NCBI GenBank assembly: GCA_020024455.1
Contig: JAHHTU010000020.1
Location: 1-42,698, forward strand
Direction of reading: 5' to 3'
Origin: Anaerotignum sp.
Lineage (GTDB): Bacteria > Bacillota > Clostridia > Lachnospirales > Anaerotignaceae
Length of the DNA stretch: 42,698 nucleotides
A model generated the notes under the pieces. It did not search any database, was not told where the DNA came from, and was given only the letters and a program-made list of their open reading frames with translations. A program made the translations under genes and the position numbers. Position 1 is the stretch's first letter. Every line of letters begins with the position of its first letter. Below are positions 23,473 to 31,900 of the stretch, one piece after another.

Positions 23473-24459
23473 TTGTGTCGCTTTTCAGAAGTATATGGCA
23501 ACGACCTTTTGCTTCGCCATTTGCAGCAAGCGGTTGCCACAAATAAAATTTCACACGCATATCTGTTTGCGGGCGGCAGCGGCAGTGGCAAAAAAATGCT
23601 TGCCAATCTATTTGCAAAAACATTACAGTGTGAGGCAAAAGGGACAGAACCATGTGGCATATGTCACAGCTGCAAAGCTTTTGCTTCCCAAAATCACCCC
23701 GATATTGTGTATGTGCGTCCCACAAAAAAGACATTGGGTGTCGATGATATTCGAGAACAGATATTGGAAGATGTCAAGTTCAAACAATATCAGTATCAGT
23801 ATAAAATTTATATTGTACAACAGGCAGACACCATGACAGTACAGGCACAAAATGCCTTGCTCAAAACATTGGAAGAACCGCCTGCTTACGCTGTGTTTTT
23901 ACTTTTGGCAAGCAATACAGCCGCATTTTTACCAACGATACTTTCCCGTGTGGTGACACTGCAAATCAGACCATTATCAGAAAATTTGATTGCACAATAT
24001 TTGGTGACACAAAAACAACTTTCCCATACAATGGCGGCAGAGTATGCCGCATATGCACAAGGCAGTATCGGCAATGCATTGGCATTGTTGGAGGACGAAA
24101 CATTTGTGCATATGCGGGAGGATATTCTGGACAAACTGACAAACATAGAACGTAAGTCTTTGGCAGAGGTACTCCTTTTTGCGAAAGATTTGGAACAGTA
24201 TAAAGATGATGTACGGTTTTTGGACATCATACAGTTGTGGTATCGGGATTTGCTTGTGGCAAAACGATTGCAAGATGACCGATTTTTGATACAAAAAACA
24301 AATCGGGATACATTGTTTGCAAATGCCAAGCAAACTCCCGCAGAATTGGCAAGAAAAGCCGCTGTGGTACAGCAGGCAAAAACGCAATTAGCAAAAAATG
24401 CAAACTTTCGGCTCACGATGGAAGTGATGTTGATGGAATTAAAGGAGAACAGATATTGA
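23473..24459 (+). CDS. holB: DNA polymerase III subunit delta prime
   Basis: This 328-residue clamp-loader subunit helps open the sliding clamp. The AAA+ core starts YGNDLLLRHLQQAV and has the P-loop-like GGSGSGKK (34-41), a zinc site with Cys53, Cys61, Cys64 and Cys67, the NALLKTLEEPP motif, and an SRC-like arginine-finger region changed to LSRVVTLQIR. The start is TTG 23473 with AAAGGAGG (23456-23463), 9 bases upstream. The stop lies 1 base before the ricT ATG. The P-loop has Lys in place of the usual Thr, consistent with a non-hydrolysing delta prime subunit. Confidence 0.93.
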   Translation: MCRFSEVYGNDLLLRHLQQAVATNKISHAYLFAGGSGSGKKMLANLFAKTLQCEAKGTEPCGICHSCKAFASQNHPDIVYVRPTKKTLGVDDIREQILEDVKFKQYQYQYKIYIVQQADTMTVQAQNALLKTLEEPPAYAVFLLLASNTAAFLPTILSRVVTLQIRPLSENLIAQYLVTQKQLSHTMAAEYAAYAQGSIGNALALLEDETFVHMREDILDKLTNIERKSLAEVLLFAKDLEQYKDDVRFLDIIQLWYRDLLVAKRLQDDRFLIQKTNRDTLFANAKQTPAELARKAAVVQQAKTQLAKNANFRLTMEVMLMELKENRY

Positions 24460-24460
24460 T

Positions 24461-25333
24461 ATGATAGAAGTAGTTGGAATTCGTTTCAAAAAAGCAGGCA
24501 AAGTATATTATTTTGACCCTTGCGGGTTGCAATGTGCAGTGAATGATTATGCGATTGTGGAAACGGCAAGGGGGGTTGAATATGGGGCAGTGATGAAGGC
24601 AAATACCTTTGTACCCGAAGAAAGTATTGTACCACCTTTGAAAAAAGTATTGCGTGCGGCAACCGCAGAAGATGCTATGGTTGTGGCAGAAAATACAGAA
24701 AAAGAAAAAGAAGCATTTACCGTTTGCTTGGAAAAAATTACACGTTTGCAGTTGGATATGAAATTGGTAGATGTGGAAATGACATTTGACCGCAACAAAT
24801 TGATTTTTTACTTTACATCAGACGGACGTGTGGATTTTCGTGAACTGGTCAAAGAGTTGGCAGCTGTGTTCCGTATGCGTATTGAATTGCGTCAGATTGG
24901 CGTGCGTGATGAGGCAAAAATGCTCAATGGTATTGGCATTTGCGGCAGAGCATTGTGTTGTGCAACATTTTTGGGCGATTTTCAGCCTGTTTCCATCAAA
25001 ATGGCAAAAGACCAGAATTTGGCACTCAATCCAACCAAAATCAGCGGCATTTGCGGCAGATTGATGTGTTGCTTGAAATATGAAGAAGATGTATATGAAG
25101 AATTGAATAAAAAATTGCCGTTTGTGGGCGATATCATTGCAACACCGGACGGTACAGGTGAAATCCTTTCCACAAATGTGTTGATGCAACAGGTCAAAGC
25201 GGCAGTACGCAAAAAAGAAAATGACCCGCCAACCATTGCATTTTATCATGTAGATGAAATCAAGGTATTGAAATCCAAAAAGAAACGCAAACAGCAACCC
25301 ATACCGAAGGAGTTAGAAACATATGAGGACTGA
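24461..25333 (+). CDS. ricT: RicT (YaaT) PSP1-domain iron-sulfur protein
   Basis: This 290-residue PSP1 C-terminal domain protein is homologous to B. subtilis YaaT/RicT, which with RicA and RicF directs RNase Y mRNA processing and supports sporulation and competence. It carries the conserved Cys clusters, GICGRALCC (about 163-171) and ISGICGRLMCCLKYE (about 193-207), that bind iron-sulfur clusters in the Ric complex. An early Cys pair is at 21 and 25. Start ATG 24461 follows AAAGGAG. Its end overlaps trmN6 by 11 bases. No ricA or ricF is in the window. Confidence 0.9.
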   Translation: MIEVVGIRFKKAGKVYYFDPCGLQCAVNDYAIVETARGVEYGAVMKANTFVPEESIVPPLKKVLRAATAEDAMVVAENTEKEKEAFTVCLEKITRLQLDMKLVDVEMTFDRNKLIFYFTSDGRVDFRELVKELAAVFRMRIELRQIGVRDEAKMLNGIGICGRALCCATFLGDFQPVSIKMAKDQNLALNPTKISGICGRLMCCLKYEEDVYEELNKKLPFVGDIIATPDGTGEILSTNVLMQQVKAAVRKKENDPPTIAFYHVDEIKVLKSKKKRKQQPIPKELETYED

Positions 25334-26078
25334 TGTGGAAATTCGGGAACATGAGCGGGTAGATGATTTGCACAGAAACGGATATGTCATATTGCAAGAT
25401 GCAAAACGGTTTTGTTTTGGCATTGATGCGGTGATATTGAGTGGTTTTGCAAGAGTCAAAAAAGGGGAATGTGCTTTGGATTTGGGTACAGGTACAGGCA
25501 TTATCCCCATTTTGTTGGAGGGCAGAACAAAAGGCAAGCACTTTACAGGATTGGAAATTCAAGAAGAAAGTGCGGAAATGGCAAAACGCAGTGTTGCTTT
25601 GAATGATTTGACACAAAAAGTGGATATCGTGACGGGAGACATCAAACAGGCGGCGGACTTGTTTGGCGGTTCTGTGTTTGATGTGGTGACAAGCAATCCG
25701 CCTTATATGAACGAAGGCGGCGGGCTGCAAAACCCATCTGATGCAAAAGCCATTGCCAGACATGAAATTCTTTGCACATTAGAAGATGTGATAAAAAATG
25801 CGGCAAAGGTACTCAAACCCGCAGGGCGGTTTTATATGGTACATCGCCCGCAACGCCTGACGGATATTATCTGCACATTGCGACAATATGGATTAGAACC
25901 CAAACGATTGCGTTTTGTACATTCTTATGTGGAAAAACCGCCGACTATGGTATTGGTGGAAGCGGTGCGTGGTGCAAAACCAATGATAAAGGTAGAGCCG
26001 CCACTGGTCATTTACGAAAAAGTAAATGTATATACAAAAGAAATTTACGATATTTATTATGGAGAGGGGCAAGCTTGA
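25323..26078 (+). CDS. TrmN6-like tRNA (adenine-N6) methyltransferase
   Basis: This 251-residue SAM-dependent methyltransferase resembles YabB/TrmN6 (YfiC), which methylates A37 of valine tRNA. SAM binding is at DLGTGTGIIPIL (about 53-64), and the N6-adenine motif NPPY lies near 125-128 (SNPPYMNEGG). The gene overlaps ricT by 11 bases and is followed by rsmI, the standard yabB-yazA-yabC neighbourhood minus the small yazA gene. Exact tRNA target is inferred from family. Confidence 0.87.
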   Translation: MRTDVEIREHERVDDLHRNGYVILQDAKRFCFGIDAVILSGFARVKKGECALDLGTGTGIIPILLEGRTKGKHFTGLEIQEESAEMAKRSVALNDLTQKVDIVTGDIKQAADLFGGSVFDVVTSNPPYMNEGGGLQNPSDAKAIARHEILCTLEDVIKNAAKVLKPAGRFYMVHRPQRLTDIICTLRQYGLEPKRLRFVHSYVEKPPTMVLVEAVRGAKPMIKVEPPLVIYEKVNVYTKEIYDIYYGEGQA

Positions 26079-26079
26079 T

Positions 26080-26934
26080 ATGGCAGGCACACTGTATTTA
26101 TGTGCAACACCCATCGGCAATTTGGACGATATGACATTACGGGTGCTGAAAATATTGGAACAAGCAGACGTGATTGCGGCAGAAGATACCAGAAACACAT
26201 TAAAATTATTGAACCATTTTGAAATCAAAACACCTATGACAAGTTACCATGAGCATAACAAGGCACAAAAAGGATTGCAGCTTGTGGAACGATTGCAAAA
26301 AGGAGAAACGATTGCATTGGTTACAGATGCGGGTATGCCCGGTATATCTGACCCAGGGGCAGACTTGGTAAAGCTGTGTTATGAGGCGGATATTCCTGTT
26401 ACAGTGGCACCGGGGGCATCGGCAGCTGTGGTGGCGTTGGTACTTTCCGGATTGGATACCAGAAGATTTGTATTTGAGGGGTTTTTGCCGTCAGAGAAAA
26501 AGGAACGTCGGCAAGTGCTGGAAACATTGCAAACAGAGCATCGTACCATGATATTGTATGAAGCACCACATCGGTTATGCACCACATTGGAGGAACTGCG
26601 TGCGGTGTTTGGCGGACAGCGACAGATGGCAGCCATTCGGGAATTGACCAAAAAATTTGAAGAAGTACGCAAAGGCACGATGGACGAATTGCTGGCATAT
26701 TATATGGAACATACACCAAAAGGGGAATTTGTGCTGGTGTTTGCCGGCTATACATTGGCAGAACAAAAACAGGCAAAACAACAAAGCTGGGAAAGCATTT
26801 CCATAGAAGCACATATGCAACAATATATATCCCAAGGGTTGCCTGAAAAAGATGCCATGAAACAAACGGCAAAAGACAGAGGGGTTTCCAAGCGGGATAT
26901 TTACCAATACTTACACCAAGACAAAAAAGAATAA
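26080..26934 (+). CDS. rsmI: 16S rRNA (cytidine-1402-2'-O) methyltransferase
   Basis: RsmI 2'-O-methylates C1402 in the 16S rRNA decoding centre. The 284-residue protein shows the tetrapyrrole-methylase fold: LYLCATPIGNLDDMTLR near the N-terminus, AEDTRNTLKLL, TDAGMPGISDPG (about 86-97), PGASAAVVALVLSG and the FEGFLP segment. Upstream in-frame codons to 26026 lie in trmN6; ATG 26080, with GGAGAGGGG upstream, fits the family start, 1 base after the trmN6 stop. Length is normal. Confidence 0.95.
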   Translation: MAGTLYLCATPIGNLDDMTLRVLKILEQADVIAAEDTRNTLKLLNHFEIKTPMTSYHEHNKAQKGLQLVERLQKGETIALVTDAGMPGISDPGADLVKLCYEADIPVTVAPGASAAVVALVLSGLDTRRFVFEGFLPSEKKERRQVLETLQTEHRTMILYEAPHRLCTTLEELRAVFGGQRQMAAIRELTKKFEEVRKGTMDELLAYYMEHTPKGEFVLVFAGYTLAEQKQAKQQSWESISIEAHMQQYISQGLPEKDAMKQTAKDRGVSKRDIYQYLHQDKKE

Positions 26935-26947
26935 AGGAAGTGATATT

Positions 26948-27313
26948 GTGCTGGAACATTTTATGGCACTCAGTTGGCAACAAGTGGTGTTGGCAGCTGT
27001 TTTATCTTTGATTGTGTTTTATATCATACGCCCTTTTGTTTTTCGTAAACAAAAGCAGGGAAACAAAAAAACATGGGGGGAAGTGGAAATGGCGAAAGTC
27101 ATGACACGTTGTTTGGAAATGTTTCCGATTGATACCGTACCCTTTCAGGAAAAAGAATTCAAAAGAGGTATGAAAATTCGTGTGGTAACAGAGCATGAAG
27201 TCATTGATGGTGAATTGTTGGGCATGAATCAAATGAAAATGATTTGCATTTGCACACATACCAAAATCATTGCAACACCATTACACAAAATTAAAGAAAT
27301 GATACAACAATAA
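26948..27313 (+). CDS. hypothetical protein with one membrane anchor
   Basis: This 121-residue protein has one membrane span (about residues 10-30, VVLAAVLSLIVFYIIRPFVF) followed by a basic linker and a small cytoplasmic domain of about 85 residues. The domain alternates short strands (MKIRVVT, EVIDGELLG, MICICTHTKIIATPL) with a closing helix, the pattern of a small beta-barrel of the Sm or SH3 kind; this is an impression from strand spacing only. The start is GTG 26948 after AAAGGAAG; a TTG two bases earlier is out of frame. It is the last gene of the tmk-rsmI run, followed by a weak terminator. No family recognised. Confidence 0.7.
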   Translation: MLEHFMALSWQQVVLAAVLSLIVFYIIRPFVFRKQKQGNKKTWGEVEMAKVMTRCLEMFPIDTVPFQEKEFKRGMKIRVVTEHEVIDGELLGMNQMKMICICTHTKIIATPLHKIKEMIQQ

Positions 27314-27333
27314 AAGGGCAATACGCCCTTTTT
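27313..27333 (+). terminator. short terminator ending the tmk-rsmI run
   Basis: AAAGGGC (27313-27319) pairs with GCCCTTT (27325-27331) around AATAC and is followed by only two more T, so it is a modest terminator that overlaps the stop codon of the preceding gene. Confidence 0.55.
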
Positions 27334-27360
27334 GTGTTTGTGCATAAATAAGGAGGGCAT

Positions 27361-28155
27361 ATGACAAAATCATATTCGGGATTGGATTTGAAAATCATAG
27401 CCATTTGTTCCATGTTTTTGGACCATGGTATGAAGTTGTTTGCATACCCCATAAAAGCCATGTTGTATGGGGTGACACAGCAGATTATGCTGACAGAAAT
27501 ATTATTTTTGCTCTTGATTGGATTTGGACGGGTTGCCTTTTTGTTGTTTGGGTTTCAGATTGCGGAGGGCGTGCGATATACCCATGATATACAAGGGTAT
27601 TGGAGAAGGTTGGCTATGTTTGCCCTGCTTTCCGAAATACCGTATCAAATGATGGTATCGTCTATACGAACAGGAGAAATTTTGGTGCAATTTCGATTGC
27701 AAAATGTGTTTGTGACATTGTTATTGGGTGCTGTGGCTTGCGGATTATTTCGGCAGATGATGCAACAGGGCAGATGCCAAATGGCAAGAGTGGCAGTATT
27801 TGCTTGTGTGGCAGTTGCATTTTTATTGCACACAGATTATGACGCTATGGGTGTGGTGTATATCTTTTTATGTTACATTGCACCCAAAAAATCAGTATGG
27901 TATGGGATATTGCTGTTATATGGAGTATGGTTTCCGTTGCAATATTTGCCTATGGTGCTGACCAAACAGATGCCGTTGTATATGGCGGTTGTGTCTGTGG
28001 TGGTGTATTTTGCAAATGCAATGTTGGCATGGGCAATCATAAAGAACTACCATGGCGAAAAAGGAAAGCGTGTCAATCCATATATCTTTTATGTGTTTTA
28101 TCCGGTACATATTTTGGTATTGATTGGATTGCAGATAAGACACATGATTTTTTGA
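27361..28155 (+). CDS. TraX family integral membrane protein
   Basis: This 264-residue protein has about eight membrane spans and the TraX N-terminus: SGLDLKIIAICSMFLDHGMK, with the conserved Asp-His pair in FLDH. In F plasmids TraX acetylates pilin, but chromosomal TraX proteins are widespread in Firmicutes and act probably as acyltransferases for unknown targets. It also shows GRVAFLLFGFQIAEG and HTDYDAMGVVYIFLC, both typical. AAGGAGG directly before ATG 27361 fixes the start. No conjugation or plasmid genes are nearby, so it is not evidence of a mobile element. No strong terminator follows; an AT-rich 6-bp hairpin lies at 28194-28209. Confidence 0.88.
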   Translation: MTKSYSGLDLKIIAICSMFLDHGMKLFAYPIKAMLYGVTQQIMLTEILFLLLIGFGRVAFLLFGFQIAEGVRYTHDIQGYWRRLAMFALLSEIPYQMMVSSIRTGEILVQFRLQNVFVTLLLGAVACGLFRQMMQQGRCQMARVAVFACVAVAFLLHTDYDAMGVVYIFLCYIAPKKSVWYGILLLYGVWFPLQYLPMVLTKQMPLYMAVVSVVVYFANAMLAWAIIKNYHGEKGKRVNPYIFYVFYPVHILVLIGLQIRHMIF

Positions 28156-28205
28156 ACAAAATACGACAAAAGTTGATTCTTAACGACATTTTAGCAATTT
28201 TTTAA

Positions 28206-28235
28206 TTGCAACTTTACGGGGTTTGCACATATAAT
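28206..28235 (+). promoter_or_regulatory. promoter of the tetR-dehydratase operon
   Basis: TTGCAA (28206-28211) and a perfect TATAAT (28230-28235) have an 18-base spacer. Transcription would begin near 28242, directly before the palindrome at 28248-28261. Confidence 0.7.
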
Positions 28236-28247
28236 GAACGAAAACAG

Positions 28248-28261
28248 ACCGACCGGTCGGT
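28248..28261. promoter_or_regulatory. TetR-type operator palindrome
   Basis: ACCGACCGGTCGGT is a perfect 14-base palindrome covering about +7 to +20 of the predicted transcript. Its GC-rich form and place between promoter and the tetR ATG are typical of TetR-family autoregulatory operators. The local GC content contrasts with the AT-rich surroundings. Confidence 0.8.
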
Positions 28262-28287
28262 ACGGACAAACACGTGGGGGGTGCAAT

Positions 28288-28950
28288 ATGAAAACAGAAG
28301 CATATATTTTGGAAACAGCCTTTCGTTTGTTTCTGGAAAAAGGTTTTTCTGACAGTTCCACAAATGAAATCATACGAGAAGCACAAAGTACAAAAGGTGG
28401 ATTTTATCATTGTTTTGCAAGTCGGAAAGATTTGATTTTGCAGGTGATTGAGAAATACTTGAAACCGTATTATGTATCTCCGATTGCAAAAATGCAACAG
28501 GTTTGGGAACAAAGAACAGACGATGTTTGTACAAAAACATTGTTGTGGGAAGTCTTTTTTGCACCACAGCGGTTTTCTGTATACCAGAAAGAAATCGGTA
28601 TGGAATTTGGATTTCGTGATTTTTATTGTTTGTTATACGAAGGCATCAAAAAATATGAAGTGATACAGAAATTATTGGCAGAAAATACAAGACAAAGAGA
28701 ACGTTATTTACGCTATGTGTTAGAACGAGGAAAACAAAGAAATGAAATTGCAGAGCAAGTGGACATTGACAGTTGTGTGATGATGACACTGGCGATGCAA
28801 GACGGTATTTTGGCTTTGAAGGTGCTGGATAATCAGATAGATGATGAACAAAAGTACCGTTGTATTGTGCAACAGCTTTGGCGTGACATCGCAACACAAG
28901 AGGCGTATACGAAGTATTTACATGGGGGTGTGAATCGTGCAGTATCATAA
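28288..28950 (+). CDS. TetR-family transcriptional regulator
   Basis: This 220-residue regulator has an N-terminal helix-turn-helix (about 5-50: ILETAFRLFLEKGFSDSSTN, then IIREAQSTKGGFYHCFASRK) and an all-helical ligand-binding domain. An in-frame ATG at 28234 precedes the operator and lies over the predicted -10 box, so ATG 28288 with GGGGGG (28275-28280) is the likely start. It overlaps the following 1435-residue dehydratase-activase gene by 14 bases, so the two are cotranscribed and coupled. By its operator it should repress itself and that gene until a ligand, perhaps an acyl-CoA or fatty acid, binds; the ligand is a guess. Confidence 0.93.
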   Translation: MKTEAYILETAFRLFLEKGFSDSSTNEIIREAQSTKGGFYHCFASRKDLILQVIEKYLKPYYVSPIAKMQQVWEQRTDDVCTKTLLWEVFFAPQRFSVYQKEIGMEFGFRDFYCLLYEGIKKYEVIQKLLAENTRQRERYLRYVLERGKQRNEIAEQVDIDSCVMMTLAMQDGILALKVLDNQIDDEQKYRCIVQQLWRDIATQEAYTKYLHGGVNRAVS

Positions 28951-31900
28951 AGCAATCTATCGTATGGGGATAGATATTGGCTCGACAACGGTGAAAGTGG
29001 TTTTGATTGATGCAGACAATACCATGGTGTTTCAACAATACCGCAGACATTATTCTGAAATCAAAAAAATAGTGAAACAAATATTACAAGAAGCACAGGC
29101 AGAATTGGGTGATTGTGCTTTTGCAACCATGATTACAGGCAGTGGCGGGGTATCTCTTGCCCATGCGTTGGGTGTTGGGTTTATACAAGAAGTGGTGGCA
29201 ACCGCAAATGCCATAGAAGTGGTCGCACCACAAACAGATGTGGTCATTGAATTGGGTGGCGAAGATGCCAAAATTATTTATTTCACAGGTGGCAATGTGG
29301 AACAGCGTATGAATGGCGTATGTGCAGGTGGTACGGGTTCTTTTATCGACCAGATGGCAAGCTTGTTGCAGACAGATGCCACAGGCTTAAATGAATATGC
29401 CAAAAAACACGAAGTAATTTATCCAATCGCTTCCCGTTGTGGTGTGTTTGCCAAAACAGATATACAACCATTGATTAACGAAGGGGCAAGAAAAGAGGAC
29501 TTGGCAGCCTCTATCTTTCAAGCGGTGGTCAATCAGACCATTGCAGGGCTTGCTTGCGGGAAACCCATTCGTGGACACGTGGCATTTTTGGGAGGGCCTT
29601 TGCATTTTCTTTCCGAATTGCGTCAAAGATTTATCGAAACATTGCATTTGACAGAAGAAACAGCACTTTTGCCTAAAAACTCGCATTTGTTTGCGGCATA
29701 TGGTACGGCACTTTCCAATAAAGGCAGTGCGGATTTGGATTTTGATATCTTGTTGTATCGTTTGGAACATGGTGCGCAATTGGAAATGGAAGTGGAACGT
29801 TTGGCACCATTGTTCAAAAATGAAACAGAATACAAGCAATTCAAACAACGGCATGACAAAGATAAAGTCAAGAGATTACCATTGTCTACATACAAAGGAA
29901 ATGCTTTTTTGGGCATTGATGCAGGTTCTACCACAACAAAAGTGGCTTTGGTGAGCGAACAGGGAGAATTGTTATATTCTTTCTATGCAGGCAACGAGGG
30001 CAATCCGTTGCAAGTGGTGATGGCAAGTTTGAATGAAATGTATGACTTGATGCCAGAAAGTGTCACAATCCGCAATTCCTGTGTGACAGGATACGGCGAA
30101 GGCTTGCTCAAAGAGGCTTTGATGATGGATTTTGGCTACATCGAAACGGTGGCACATTACAAAGCAGCACAATTTTTCAAGCCCGATGTTGATTTTATAT
30201 TGGATATTGGCGGGCAGGATATGAAATGTATCCGTATCAAAGATGGCGTGATTGACAGTGTGCTTTTGAATGAGGCTTGCTCCTCCGGTTGCGGCTCTTT
30301 TATTGAAACGTTTGCAAAATCATTGAATTATCATGTGGCAGACTTTGCAAAAATTGCAGTATTGGCAAAAAATCCGATTGATTTGGGTTCTCGTTGTACG
30401 GTATTCATGAACTCCCGTGTCAAACAGGCACAAAAAGAAGGGGCTGACGTTGCCGATATTTCCGCAGGTCTTGCCTATTCCGTCATCAAAAACGCATTGT
30501 TGAAAGTGATTAAAATTGCAGACCCCAAAGCTATGGGAAAATCTATGGTGGTGCAAGGTGGCACGTTCTACAATGATGCTGTGTTGCGTAGTTTTGAATG
30601 TATCAGTGGCAGGGAAGCGGTACGCCCTGATATTGCCGGTATTATGGGAGCGTTTGGTGCGGCATTGATTGCCAAAGACAAATATCAAGAGGGGTATCAA
30701 ACCACATTGATTTCCCGTGAAGAAATGAACCATTTGGAAATCAAATCTACCATGACCAGATGTCAAAGCTGTACCAACCATTGTCTGTTGACCATCAACC
30801 AATTCAATGGTGGCAGAAGATTTGTGACAGGCAACCGTTGTGAAAGAGGATTAGGCAAAGAAAAAACAAAAAATCCTGCACCCAATTTATATGCATACAA
30901 AAGAAACAGATTGTTTGGGTATACACCATTGACACAAGAACAGGCAACCAGAGGCACGGTGGGTATTCCAAGGGTATTGAATATGTGGGAAGATTATCCA
31001 TTTTGGTTTACATTCTTTACCAATTTGGGCTATCGTGTGGAATTGTCCCCATATTCTTCCAAAGCCTTGTTTGAAAAAGGTATGGAGTCCATTCCCAGTG
31101 AGTCTGTGTGTTACCCTGCAAAATTGGTACATGGGCATATCATGTATTTGATTGAAAAAGGTGTGGACTTTATATTCTATCCCGGCATTGTGTATGAAAG
31201 ACGTGACAGCAACGCCGCAGACAATAACTATAACTGCCCGATTGTGGCATCATACAATGAAAATATCAAAAACAATGTGGAAGAATTGAAAGAAAGAAAC
31301 ATTCGTTTCTTAAATCCGTTCTTGGCGTTGGACAAAGAAGAAACCATTGTCAAACGTATGACAGAGGAATTTGTACCATTGGGCTGCACACCGAAAGAAA
31401 TTCGTGCGGCAGTGGAAGCAGGCTGGAAAGAATGGGGCAATTTCAGAGAAGATATGCATAAAAAAGGCGAGGAAACCGTTGCATATTTGGAAAAAAACAA
31501 CATGACAGGCATTGTTTTGGGAGGACGCCCCTACCATGTAGACCCCGAAATCAATCATGGTATTCCGGAATTGATTGCAGGATACCATATTGCGGTGTTG
31601 ACAGAAGATAGCATTGCACATTTGGGTAATGTGGAACGTCCGACGGTGGTGCGTGACCAATGGACCTATCATTCCCGTTTGTATGAGGCGGCGGCTTTTG
31701 TCAAAAAACAAAAAAATATCGAATATGTACAGCTCAACTCCTTTGGTTGTGGCCTAGATGCTGTCACCACAGATGAAGTCAAAACCATATTGACTGCCGC
31801 AGGGAAAATTTATACGGCTTTGAAAATAGATGAAGTCAACAATTTGGGTGCGGCAAGAATTCGTATTCGCTCCTTGATTGCCGCAATCGAAGAAAGAAAA

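Noticed and set aside
27361..28155. TraX gene as a sign of a conjugative element
   Set aside because: TraX homologues are common on Firmicutes chromosomes and there are no transfer, relaxase, integrase or plasmid genes around it.
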